Below, in pieces: positions 55,896-63,925 of a stretch of DNA of 64,000 nucleotides. This DNA comes from Pseudomonadota bacterium (GTDB lineage: Bacteria; Desulfobacterota; Desulfobacteria; Desulfobacterales; RPRI01). Location: the NCBI GenBank assembly GCA_018817425.1, contig JAHITX010000020.1, positions 17,024 through 81,023 of the forward strand. The letters run 5' to 3'. The number at the start of each line of letters is the position of its first letter. Position 1 is the first letter of the stretch. Below the pieces are notes generated by a model that did no database searches, was not told the origin of the DNA, and worked only from the letters and a program-made list of their open reading frames with translations. Position numbers and translations under genes: made by a program.

Positions 55896-57392
55896 ATGGA
55901 TGATAAAGCAAAAACTCTGCAAGTTGCTATTATCGAAGATGAAGATGCACATTATTTTCTCATAGAACGTGCTATTAAAAATAAAATTCCTTTCTCCTCG
56001 ATACATTCTTTCAAATCTGCCGGTGAATTTCTGGAAAAATTTATTGAAACCAGTTTTGATATCATCGTTACCGATTATCAGCTTCCGGACATGACCGGAA
56101 TAGAGCTTTTGGAAATTCTAAACAATGAAGGAAATAAAATTCCCGTTATCATGGTTACAGGTCAGGGAAATGAGATGGTTGCCGTACGAGCCATGAAACT
56201 CGGGGTCTGGGATTATCTGGTAAAGTCTAATGATTTTTTTACACTCCTGCCTCTTGTTATCGAAAAGATTTCCCGTGAACGTAATCTTGAAATCTCTTTA
56301 CGAAAAAGCGAAGAAAGGTTTAGAATTGTATTTGAAAATTCTCCCATAGGCATTGGGCTTTACGATTCCGGTGGATACCCGATCGAGACAAACAAAGCTC
56401 TGATGAATATATTTGGAATTTGTGATTCTGAAAATTTAAAAAAATCTAATCTCTTTGATGATGCTAATATCCCTGATTCAATAAAATCAAAATTATTTAA
56501 TAGTGAAAGCGTCCAGGCCGAACTCTCTTACAATTTAGAATTAATAAAAAGCACGGGATTATACGATACAAATAAGTCGGGTAATATTGACATTGATATA
56601 CTTATAAAAAAAATAGGCACCATAGATGACCTTCATTCATCAGGCTATTTGGTCCTTGTTCAAGACAATACCGAGCGTAAAAAAGCTAATGAAAACATTC
56701 ACAGGCTTTCACAACAATTGCTTGCTGCTCAGGAAATGGAACGCCAGATGATTTCCCGCGATCTGCACGATAAAATCGCTCAGGATCTTTCAATGCTCAA
56801 AATCGGAAACGAAACCCTCCTTGACGACAATGGTCGGCCTGCTGTAGATATTAAAAAAAGAATTCTGGAACAAACTAATATTCTTCAGAGTATAATAACT
56901 GCGGTAAGGGATATGTCTTATGATTTACGGCCTCCGGGTCTTGATCAGTTCGGGATCGGATCAACAATATATCAATACTGCAAGGATTTTTCCAAAAAGA
57001 CACAACTTGCTATAGATTATAGTGATGCAGGCATAGACAATATATACCTGGAACCGGATATCGAGATAAATCTTTACCGCCTGGTTCAGGAGGGACTTAA
57101 CAATATCAGGAAACATGCCAATGCCGGACATGCAGTTATCAAGCTTGTTGCTTCTTATCCTAACATCATCCTTCGCATAGAAGACAACGGCATGGGATTT
57201 GATGTAAAAAAACGTCTGGCAGGATTAACAAAGGAAAAACGAATGGGACTTCGCAGCATGGAAGAAAGGGTCAGTCTGCTTGACGGCAAAATGAATGTAA
57301 CTTCTCATCCGGGAAAAGGAACTAAGATTCTGATAGAAATTCCTTTAAAGGAAAAAAAATATGGCCTCAAAGAAAACAGTACTGATAGTTGA
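55896..57392 (+). CDS. Receiver-PAS-histidine kinase (HisKA_3 type)
   Basis: 498 aa. The N-terminal receiver has Asp60 in IVTDYQLPDMTG; a PAS domain (about 135-270) follows, then the HisKA_3/NarX-like kinase with His291 in SRDLHDKIAQDL and a C-terminal HATPase (LVQEGLNNIRKHANAG). It is soluble. Its 3' end overlaps the NarL-type regulator by 32 nt, the likely cognate pair. Confidence 0.92.
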   Translation: MDDKAKTLQVAIIEDEDAHYFLIERAIKNKIPFSSIHSFKSAGEFLEKFIETSFDIIVTDYQLPDMTGIELLEILNNEGNKIPVIMVTGQGNEMVAVRAMKLGVWDYLVKSNDFFTLLPLVIEKISRERNLEISLRKSEERFRIVFENSPIGIGLYDSGGYPIETNKALMNIFGICDSENLKKSNLFDDANIPDSIKSKLFNSESVQAELSYNLELIKSTGLYDTNKSGNIDIDILIKKIGTIDDLHSSGYLVLVQDNTERKKANENIHRLSQQLLAAQEMERQMISRDLHDKIAQDLSMLKIGNETLLDDNGRPAVDIKKRILEQTNILQSIITAVRDMSYDLRPPGLDQFGIGSTIYQYCKDFSKKTQLAIDYSDAGIDNIYLEPDIEINLYRLVQEGLNNIRKHANAGHAVIKLVASYPNIILRIEDNGMGFDVKKRLAGLTKEKRMGLRSMEERVSLLDGKMNVTSHPGKGTKILIEIPLKEKKYGLKENSTDS

Positions 57393-58038
57393 TGATCACC
57401 CTCTTTTCCGTCAGGGAATCAAGGCGCTTCTTGATAAACAATCCGAATACGAAGTAGTGGATGAAGCAGGAACAGGCAAGGAAGCAATTCAAAAAGCAAA
57501 AAAACTCAAGCCCGAACTTGTAGTTATGGATATATCTCTGCCGGATCAAAACGGTATGGATGTCACCCGCGAAATACTAAGTTTTCTGCCTGAAACACGC
57601 GTACTTATTTTAAGCATGCATTCAAAAATCGATTATATCGCCGAATCGTTTCAGGCAGGCGCAACCGGATATGTGGTAAAAGAATCGGCTGCAAGCGGAT
57701 TAATCAAAGGTCTTGATGCAATCTCAAAAGGCGAATATTTTTTAGACAGTTCTCTTTCCCAAGAAGTTGCTAACCGCTTAATGGAAACACCCACAAAAAA
57801 GACAAAAGTAAAAGACCTTGCTTATGGGGCACTGACTCCAAGGGAACAGGAAATATTGCGCCTGTTGGCTGAAGGAATGACTCCAAAAACTATAGCTGAA
57901 AAGCTTTTCATAAGCCCAAAAACCGTTGAAAATCACCGGGCCAGCATTATGAGCAAACTTGATCTTCACAGCACCATAGAACTGGTACGTTATGCAGCCA
58001 AACTTGGCCTTATTGATGTCGATCTCTGGAAAGGCTGA
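57361..58038 (+). CDS. NarL/FixJ-family response regulator
   Basis: 225 aa. The receiver has Asp57 in VVMDISLPDQNG; the LuxR-type HTH has LTPREQEILRLLAEGMTPKTIAEKL and VENHRASIMSKL. An aaaggaaaaaa ribosome-binding stretch lies within the kinase gene, so translation is coupled. It is the DNA-binding output of the preceding kinase; targets are unknown. Confidence 0.94.
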   Translation: MASKKTVLIVDDHPLFRQGIKALLDKQSEYEVVDEAGTGKEAIQKAKKLKPELVVMDISLPDQNGMDVTREILSFLPETRVLILSMHSKIDYIAESFQAGATGYVVKESAASGLIKGLDAISKGEYFLDSSLSQEVANRLMETPTKKTKVKDLAYGALTPREQEILRLLAEGMTPKTIAEKLFISPKTVENHRASIMSKLDLHSTIELVRYAAKLGLIDVDLWKG

Positions 58039-58076
58039 TCATCTCCGTATATTCATATAAACAAATCCAATCATAG

Positions 58077-58218
58077 GAGCCACTTTCAAAACGTTTCAGT
58101 TTGGTCAAGCTCAAGGCGGGGGAAAATTTTAACCGCAGGAATACATGGAGTATTTCGAGGATTGAAATTTTCCCCCAACGCAGAGATCGGCCAAAATGGG
58201 ACGTTTTGAAACTGGCTC
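58077..58218 (+). repeat. 142-bp hairpin element, copy 6
   Basis: Complete copy. ATAG directly flanks both ends (58073-58076 and 58219-58222), consistent with a 4-bp target duplication. The inner stem is TTTTAA / TTGAAA, a pairing intermediate (G-U in RNA) between the two stem types of the other copies. It lies 38 bp after the narL-type gene, where it could act as a 3' structure. Confidence 0.92.
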
Positions 58219-58240
58219 ATAGGCAATTTACCTAATAAAT

Positions 58241-58335
58241 TAAACCTTTCACCCTATTTACAATAGCCGTTTTTTAAATTATCTTTTTAAAAATATATGG
58301 GTATTCGTATGCTCTTTGTAGGTTATAGTGTGCTA
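58241..58335 (+). promoter_or_regulatory. Shared upstream element, copy A
   Basis: AACCTTTCACCCTATTTACAA core followed by a ~75-bp conserved tail. It is nearly identical to 62051-62145 (copy C) upstream of the paralogous receiver gene, and shares the core with copies B and D. It is a candidate promoter or operator for the receiver at 58423. Confidence 0.6.
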
Positions 58336-58422
58336 CATAACCAACTATAATGGATAAGAAAAATACAGAAAGCATTTTACGCAAAAAAACAAACGCCAAT
58401 TTCAACTGCTAAGAGGTGCAGC

Positions 58423-58860
58423 ATGATACATACTTATAGTGAAAAACCCGTCCGTATCAAATCTAAAATGTATTTGGATAACACTGTTTACAAAAAGGAA
58501 ACTCTGCTTTTGGTAGATGATGAGAAAGCCATACTTGAACTTTGCAGGGAATTTTTGGAACAACAAAAATACACAGTATTAACTGCCGATGCTCCTGAAG
58601 CCGCGATTCGTATTGCTAAGGACTATAGTGAGAAGATTCATATGCTGATAAGTGATATTATAATGCCCGTTATAAACGGCCTGGAGCTTGCCAAAATGCT
58701 CAGTATCATAAGGCCTGATATGAAATGCATTTTTATATCAGGCTACATGCCTGAAACAATCTTTAATCCGGAAATGCTTAAAAGAAATATAAATTTTATA
58801 CAAAAGCCTCTTAGATTGAAAGTTTTTGCCGAAACAATACGCAATACGCTGGATAGCTAA
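58423..58860 (+). CDS. Stand-alone receiver protein (paralogue 1)
   Basis: 145 aa. A 24-residue N-terminal extension is followed by a receiver with acidic pair in LLLVDDEKAI, Asp78 in ISDIIMPVING and Lys in FIQKPLRL. It is a close paralogue of the protein at 62237, including matching upstream DNA. No output domain is present. The gene converges on the large kinase at 58923. Confidence 0.9.
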   Translation: MIHTYSEKPVRIKSKMYLDNTVYKKETLLLVDDEKAILELCREFLEQQKYTVLTADAPEAAIRIAKDYSEKIHMLISDIIMPVINGLELAKMLSIIRPDMKCIFISGYMPETIFNPEMLKRNINFIQKPLRLKVFAETIRNTLDS

Positions 58861-58879
58861 TAAATATACGGAAAGAAAC

Positions 58880-58906
58880 GTTTACGGTTTACTGTCAACC
58901 GTAAAC
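58880..58906. terminator. Hairpin between convergent genes
   Basis: GTTTACGGTT / AACCGTAAAC, perfect 10-bp arms with a 7-nt loop, lies between the convergent receiver (ends 58860) and kinase (ends 58923) genes. No long T-run follows, so it is a likely but not classic bidirectional terminator. Confidence 0.5.
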
Positions 58907-58922
58907 TGTTAACTGATAACCG

Positions 58923-61040
58923 TCAAAGCGGTATTTTTACAGATATTTTAGTTCCGAATCCCGGCCTGGAAAGTATTTTCATCTGGCCTCCTGCGGCCCT
59001 CACCCGTTCCATCATAACCCGTAGTCCCATCCCCAAGGCGCCTTTCGACAATTCCTTAACCGCTTCAAAACCTGTCCCGTTATCAGTAATATCAAGCTTT
59101 ATTTTCGAACCTGCACAAATCAATTCAACAACAGCTTTTTCCGCAAGCGCATGCCTATGGACATTTCGAAGCCCCTCCTGAACAATACGATAAAGGTTGA
59201 TCTGTACATTGTCATCAAGTTGCAATCCATCAATATCTGAAGAAGAAAATTCAACTGATAAACCGGTTTTTTTCGAATATATTGCACAATGTTCACGAAT
59301 TGCCTGAATCAGCCCAAACTTATTTAAACCGGGAGGCCTCAAGTCATATGACATATCGCGCACGTTACCGATACACTGCCGGAGTAAACCGGACAACTTT
59401 TCAATTTCATGCCGTACACCGGTAGAAAGCCCTTTCTTTTCGGTCAGGAGACCGTCACAAGTTATTTTTACAGCAGCAAGATCCTGAGCCACATGGTCGT
59501 GCAAATGCCAGGATATAACCTTACGTTCAGTCTCCTGCGCCTGCAATAATTGGCCGCTTAATTGGAGCACCAGATCTTTCGCCTTTTTCTGCTCTGTTAT
59601 GTTTTTAGCGCAACCCCTATATCCCGAAAGATTTCCCTGATTGTCAAAAAGAGGCAGGCCGTTTGTGATCAAAAATACTTCTTCTCTCCCCTTGGTCACC
59701 CACCATGCACCAAAATCAACAACGGGTTTTCTTTGATTTTCCAGTTTTTTGACAGCATCGGTTAATGCTGCTACATCCTCTTTTCTGATAAATTCTACCA
59801 ATGATTTTCCGATAAGCTCCTCAGGAATATAACCCATTACCTCAAATACCTTTCCTGTGGCAAACCGAAACCTGAATTCTCTATCCAGCTCCCAGATCCA
59901 ATCCGTTGTGCTTTGAGAAATATCCCGAAAAAGCCTCTCTTTTTCCCAGACTTCGTTTAACAGGTGTTTTTCCAGTGTAATGTTAATCCAACTTGACAGA
60001 TAGTAGAGAGGCCTGCCTGATTGCTTGACGGGTAAACAATATATATGCACAACAAAGTCCTCTCCTTTTTTACTTCTGAAAACCTGCTCAAGTTCGCGAG
60101 CCCCCATTGAGATTGCTTCCTGAAAAGAACACAACATCTCCTCAAGCGCTTCTTCTCTCCACCATGGATAGGGCGGCTTCCTCCCAACAATCTCCATACC
60201 TGAAAAGCCGGTTTGTTTCTCCATGGCCGGGTTTACATATCTGATCGAAGTATCAGGATTTATGACCTGAATTGGAATCGGACTGTTTTCCACCAGACTT
60301 TTGCTGAACCTTTCGTTTTCTTTCAACGTTTTTTCAGTTTTCTTGCGTCTGGCAATCTCAGCTTTAAGGGCCTGATTAGTGCTTTTCAACTGCCTGGTTC
60401 GTTCCTCAATTTTGGATTCCAGCTCACCGCGGACCTTTTCATATACTAGTTGTATATCTTTAAGAGCACTTAAATCCGTCACCACAACCCGCAGTTCGCA
60501 AACCATCTTATGATTATCCAGCACCGGAACCATATGTATATGGGCAAAAAGCCCGTGCCCATTATTTTTTAAACGCAGTTCGCAGGACTGCTCCTGCCCG
60601 GTATTTACAACTTTTTTTAAGTACAGATAGTAATTATCCTGAGATTCCGGAAGAACAAATTGTGAAAAATGAACTCCGATCAACATGCTTCTTGTAACCC
60701 CCAAAAGTTCTGCAATTGTCAAATTGGCCTGAATAATCCGATTTTGGCCATCCAGCGTGAAATAGCCTACAGGCGCCAGATCGTAAAGTTCGAAATATCT
60801 GTCTAATGAGACATTCAGTTCTACCTGCGTTTTCAGGAGTTCCTCGTTTTGCATCTCAAGCTCAATCTGATGCACCTCAAGTTCGTGAATAAGCACATTC
60901 ACATCTTTATCATACAATTCTTTATCACTTTTACTTCTCTGGGTGTAAACAGCTTCCGCCCTGCTTCTAAGGCTCGAAGTACATAATTCAAAGTCGCTGT
61001 TCTTCATGGAAGTTTTCTTTTCAGGTTGGCCAGTTATCAT
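58923..61040 (-). CDS. Multi-PAS histidine kinase (HisKA_3 type)
   Basis: 705 aa, soluble. An N-terminal coiled region is followed by about three PAS domains (VGYFTLDGQNRIIQANL; INPDTSIRYVNPAMEKQTGF; IWELDREFRFRFATGKVFEVMGY), then HisKA_3 with His in SWHLHDHVAQDL and HATPase (LVQ-type IVQEGLRNVHRHA; DNGTGF). The kinase resembles the one at 55896. A NarL-type partner is expected; none lies adjacent. Confidence 0.92.
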   Translation of the reverse strand: MITGQPEKKTSMKNSDFELCTSSLRSRAEAVYTQRSKSDKELYDKDVNVLIHELEVHQIELEMQNEELLKTQVELNVSLDRYFELYDLAPVGYFTLDGQNRIIQANLTIAELLGVTRSMLIGVHFSQFVLPESQDNYYLYLKKVVNTGQEQSCELRLKNNGHGLFAHIHMVPVLDNHKMVCELRVVVTDLSALKDIQLVYEKVRGELESKIEERTRQLKSTNQALKAEIARRKKTEKTLKENERFSKSLVENSPIPIQVINPDTSIRYVNPAMEKQTGFSGMEIVGRKPPYPWWREEALEEMLCSFQEAISMGARELEQVFRSKKGEDFVVHIYCLPVKQSGRPLYYLSSWINITLEKHLLNEVWEKERLFRDISQSTTDWIWELDREFRFRFATGKVFEVMGYIPEELIGKSLVEFIRKEDVAALTDAVKKLENQRKPVVDFGAWWVTKGREEVFLITNGLPLFDNQGNLSGYRGCAKNITEQKKAKDLVLQLSGQLLQAQETERKVISWHLHDHVAQDLAAVKITCDGLLTEKKGLSTGVRHEIEKLSGLLRQCIGNVRDMSYDLRPPGLNKFGLIQAIREHCAIYSKKTGLSVEFSSSDIDGLQLDDNVQINLYRIVQEGLRNVHRHALAEKAVVELICAGSKIKLDITDNGTGFEAVKELSKGALGMGLRVMMERVRAAGGQMKILSRPGFGTKISVKIPL

Positions 61041-61391
61041 AATGTATCCGGATTTGAATCTGAGTTATATATAGATAAAGCGATATAAAGCCATATCGGA
61101 GTAAGCAATTTATTCAACGCTTCATCCTAGTAAAATAATACATCAATCGGCCTGCATGTCAATTTTTTAAACCTCTTTTTAAACCTCTGGCTGATTAACA
61201 ATAAAAGGCATGAGATTATCCGTCCCTGACCTGCTTTTAATTCATTAAAATGGGAAATTCTCCTAAGCAAAATGAACCTTTCCCCTTATTTACAAAGTCG
61301 ATAATTTTAGTAAATTGCAGTCCAGAAAACAATCGGCACCATTAGAGATCATTCATATCAAAAATAACAAATTAAAAAATGGAGGTCCACA
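61041..61391. promoter_or_regulatory. Divergent region with shared upstream element, copy B
   Basis: 351 bp. The core GAACCTTTCCCCTTATTTACAA is at 61274-61295, preceded by CCTAAGCAAAAT as in copy D, ending about 96 nt before the hsp20-like ATG. It is likely the promoter of the hsp20 remnant. No other gene is seen. Confidence 0.5.
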
Positions 61392-61610
61392 ATGGAACTA
61401 ATGAAATGGAATCCCTGGAGAGAAATAGAAGACATGTTTGATCGTTATACAAAAGCATTGGGCCAACCCCGCAGCGGAGGCCATGAGTTAATTACCGCAG
61501 GTGACTGGGCTCCGAGTGTAGATATTTCTGAAACCGATACCGAGTTTGTAATCAAAGCCTAAACTTATTGAGGTCAAAGTTGAGTAAAGGAGAAGATATA
61601 TGATAGCCAC
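61392..61610 (+). pseudogene. Truncated, frameshifted small heat-shock protein (Hsp20)
   Basis: From ATG 61392 (good GGAGGT upstream) the frame reads MELMKWNPWREIEDMFDRYT and WAPSVDISETDTEFVIKA, the start of an alpha-crystallin domain, then stops at 61560-61562. After a one-base shift the sequence resumes KLIEVKVE and stops again. The rest of the domain is absent. The promoter and ribosome-binding site look intact, so the decay is probably recent. Confidence 0.8.
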
Positions 61611-61995
61611 TAACAATATAATAAATTCTAATAAAAGTCTTTCCGTATTTTACACAGAATCAGGATATAAACCGCTTCCCTGTATCAAAGACCGGGATGG
61701 AATACATCCTTATTATGGTTTCCATAAGACAATTCTGCCTATGGATAAAGTAATTATGGTTGGATTCGGATTAGCATTATTAACCAAAAACAACGAATGT
61801 TTATATATGTATGATGAAATGTCAGCACCCGCTTATGCCAATTACATGTCTGTAGTCCAGGCAGAAGAACTGGCTGCGGCAGATCCTAATCATGACTGGC
61901 GGATACACCTTATTGCTCCATTAAGCGAGCTGCACTACCAGCGGCAGGGCAAGCAAAATTGGATACTGTATGAAAAGGGAGAAGGGTTTGCATGA
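61600..61995 (+). CDS. Hypothetical protein
   Basis: 131 aa with a strong AAAGGAGAAGAT ribosome-binding site. It appears globular (LSVFYTESGYKPLPCIKD; VIMVGFGLALLTKNNECLYMYDE), with no membrane segment or motif recognised. It overlaps the end of the hsp20 remnant. Confidence 0.6.
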   Translation: MIATNNIINSNKSLSVFYTESGYKPLPCIKDRDGIHPYYGFHKTILPMDKVIMVGFGLALLTKNNECLYMYDEMSAPAYANYMSVVQAEELAAADPNHDWRIHLIAPLSELHYQRQGKQNWILYEKGEGFA

Positions 61996-62005
61996 AAGAG
62001 GCTCA

Positions 62006-62049
62006 TAAACTCGCTTGCAACAAGGGCGCATGAAATCATATTTACTTCA
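62006..62049 (+). repeat. 44-bp exact copy of an internal trkA segment
   Basis: Identical to 53104-53147 in the trkA coding region, same strand orientation. It lies in intergenic DNA just before shared element C. No other trkA sequence flanks it. Confidence 0.9.
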
Positions 62050-62050
62050 A

Positions 62051-62145
62051 TTGAACCTTTCGCCCTATTTACAATAGCCGTTTTTTTAATTATCTTTTAA
62101 AAAATATAAGTATCTGTATGCTATTTGTAGGTGATTCTGTGCTAA
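62051..62145 (+). promoter_or_regulatory. Shared upstream element, copy C
   Basis: GAACCTTTCGCCCTATTTACAA core at 62053-62074 plus a tail closely matching copy A. It lies about 160 nt upstream of the receiver gene at 62237, equal to copy A spacing. Confidence 0.6.
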
Positions 62146-62236
62146 TATATTTGATAAATAGATTAGCCCGCATGGTTTTATTTTGTTTATTCATGACCTT
62201 ACTAAAGAGCCACTTTCAACCGCAAAAAGGTACAGC

Positions 62237-62689
62237 ATGATAAATATTAATAACGAAAACCCCATCTATATCAAATCCAAAATGCTTTTGGATAACATTG
62301 TTTGTGAAAAAGAGACACTGCTTTTGACGGATGATGAAAAAGCTATGCTTGAACTTTGCAAGGAATTTTTGGAACAACAAAAATATACCGTATTAGCTGC
62401 CGCTGACCCTGATGCTGCTATTCATATTGCTAAAAGCTATAGAGGCAAGATTCATATGCTGATAACAGATATTATGATGCCTGTTATGAATGGCCTGAAA
62501 CTTGCGAAAACACTAACTAACATAAGACCTGATATGCAATGCATTTATATATCAGGTTGCCTGCCTGAAACAATCTTTAGTCCGGAAATGTTGAAAGAAA
62601 ATATTAATTTTATACAAAAACCTTTTAGATTAAAAGATTTTGCTGAAAAAATACGCAACGCACTCGATCGTCATATTCCTGATACTTGA
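62237..62689 (+). CDS. Stand-alone receiver protein (paralogue 2)
   Basis: 150 aa from ATG 62237 (AAAAGGTACAGC upstream); a longer frame to 62183 is not needed. Asp78 is in ITDIMMPVMNG and Lys in FIQKPFRLKDF. It differs from paralogue 1 by scattered substitutions and a few extra C-terminal residues. Like paralogue 1 it has no output domain; it may compete for the same kinase. Confidence 0.9.
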   Translation: MININNENPIYIKSKMLLDNIVCEKETLLLTDDEKAMLELCKEFLEQQKYTVLAAADPDAAIHIAKSYRGKIHMLITDIMMPVMNGLKLAKTLTNIRPDMQCIYISGCLPETIFSPEMLKENINFIQKPFRLKDFAEKIRNALDRHIPDT

Positions 62690-63116
62690 ATTTATTAACT
62701 ACTCAAATTGAAATAGAATTATTACAGTATCTGAAGGTAATGTTTCCTCTAACATAGAGAAGGTTTTTTATATTCCCGGAATTTTCAAAATCTGGGGCCT
62801 CCCGCTAAAACCGGGAGTTTTCCTCTAATTAAATTAATGTAGAGCATAACCTCGAAAAGAGTCGATGACAGAGTCATGTAGCCAAACGGCAGCATTACTT
62901 TCAGTTTATTATTAAACCTATTACTTTTCCATGATTATTGAAACTATTAAATCCTTAAAATGGGGAATTCCCCTAAGCAAAATGAATCCTTCACCCTATT
63001 TACAAAGTCAGTAATTTTAGTCAAAGTAAAAATCAAAAGTTAATAAAAATACAGGCTATTTGATAGGTTAATCGGTTTACTTCTAAACAATAATTCAAAA
63101 CGGAAAGGACTATAAA
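62690..63116. promoter_or_regulatory. Intergenic region with terminator and shared element D
   Basis: 427 bp. It contains the terminator at 62799-62821 and the core GAATCCTTCACCCTATTTACAA at 62984-63005 with CCTAAGCAAAAT upstream as in copy B. The core ends about 111 nt before the small Cys protein gene. No gene is seen. Confidence 0.5.
62799..62821 (+). terminator. Rho-independent terminator after receiver paralogue 2
   Basis: CTCCCG-CTAAAAC-CGGGAG stem-loop followed by TTTT, about 110 nt after the receiver stop. Confidence 0.65.
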
Positions 63117-63332
63117 ATGCCTAGCAAGTTGAAGATCTTAAACGTAAAAAAGCTCGAGTGTGATATCGGCTATGTTAAAAAAAGTCCGTGCAGGGATTGC
63201 AAATTAAACCATAAGCTTCCTGATTGTACAAATAAATGTCAAATAATTAACCATTTACAGACAACATTAATTGATGTGGTATCATGCTCCAACAATTATT
63301 CAGAGCTTGAAACATTTTCTCTGTCATTTTAA
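63117..63332 (+). CDS. Small cysteine-rich protein
   Basis: 71 aa with Cys at 15, 25, 28, 37, 41 and 57 (CRDCKLNHKLPDCTNKC), suggesting metal binding. A GGAAAGGACT ribosome-binding site precedes the ATG. No family is recognised. Shared element D lies upstream, as for the receiver genes. Confidence 0.6.
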   Translation: MPSKLKILNVKKLECDIGYVKKSPCRDCKLNHKLPDCTNKCQIINHLQTTLIDVVSCSNNYSELETFSLSF

Positions 63333-63410
63333 CGTTCGTAATATGAGCATTGAAAAATAATAATAACATGGAATTAACCTTAATAATATTAATCAGTTTT
63401 CAAATAAGGC

Positions 63411-63515
63411 ATATAGCGTCTGTCATAATATCTATCCCGACAGCGGTAAATAGATTGTTCAGGATACTCCCCTATCCCCCACATACCCTGAACATATTTT
63501 TGACAGACGCTATAT
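63411..63515. repeat. Nested palindrome, 105 bp
   Basis: Outer arms ATATAGCGTCTGTCA / TGACAGACGCTATAT (63411-63425 and 63501-63515) are perfect. Inner arms TGTTCAGG / CCTGAACA (63456-63463 and 63487-63494) are also perfect. It lies 24 bp upstream of the STAS-like gene. It may be a MITE-type element or a regulatory hairpin. Confidence 0.75.
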
Positions 63516-63539
63516 TGCTATTAAAAAAAGGTTAAATAA

Positions 63540-63833
63540 ATGGCCACAAATTTTAAAATTATTACCCGGTTAAAGAAATCTAATCTTCACATTGATCTGA
63601 TAGGCGAATTTAATGGTTTTTCAGCAATACAGCTGATTGAAGTATTGAAAGATAATTGCAACAAAGTTCAAAATATATTCATAAACACAAGCAACCTTTT
63701 TTTAATACATCCTTTGGCATTAGATGTTTTGCATAAAGAATGTTTATTTACCGATTCTTTTCAAGACTTAAGATTTATCGGGAAATATGGAAACCTGATG
63801 GAACCTCAGGAAAGCGAGGCATTCTGGTATTAG
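63540..63833 (+). CDS. STAS-like domain protein
   Basis: 97 aa. NLHIDLIGEFNGFSAIQLI followed by KVQNIFINTSNL recalls anti-anti-sigma/STAS folds, though the phospho-acceptor Ser is not obvious. It probably participates in a signalling switch; no anti-sigma partner is seen. The ATG follows AAAAAAAGGTTAAATAA. Confidence 0.6.
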   Translation: MATNFKIITRLKKSNLHIDLIGEFNGFSAIQLIEVLKDNCNKVQNIFINTSNLFLIHPLALDVLHKECLFTDSFQDLRFIGKYGNLMEPQESEAFWY

Positions 63834-63925
63834 TATTTTGATACTAAACAACAACTTCGAAAGGAGCTCGTAGATTGCTTCGCAAATTAACCAAAGGGAT
63901 AAACTGAAGCGTGGAAGGGAGAGAT

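Noticed and set aside
62206..62228. Apparent fragment of the 142-bp element (GAGCCACTTTCAACCGCA) before the second receiver
   Set aside because: The corresponding position before the paralogous receiver (58400-58420) has related sequence without repeat identity, so paralogy explains it better.
63350..63535. 61-codon frame before the STAS-like gene
   Set aside because: Coincides with the nested palindrome and has no domain or ribosome-binding site support.
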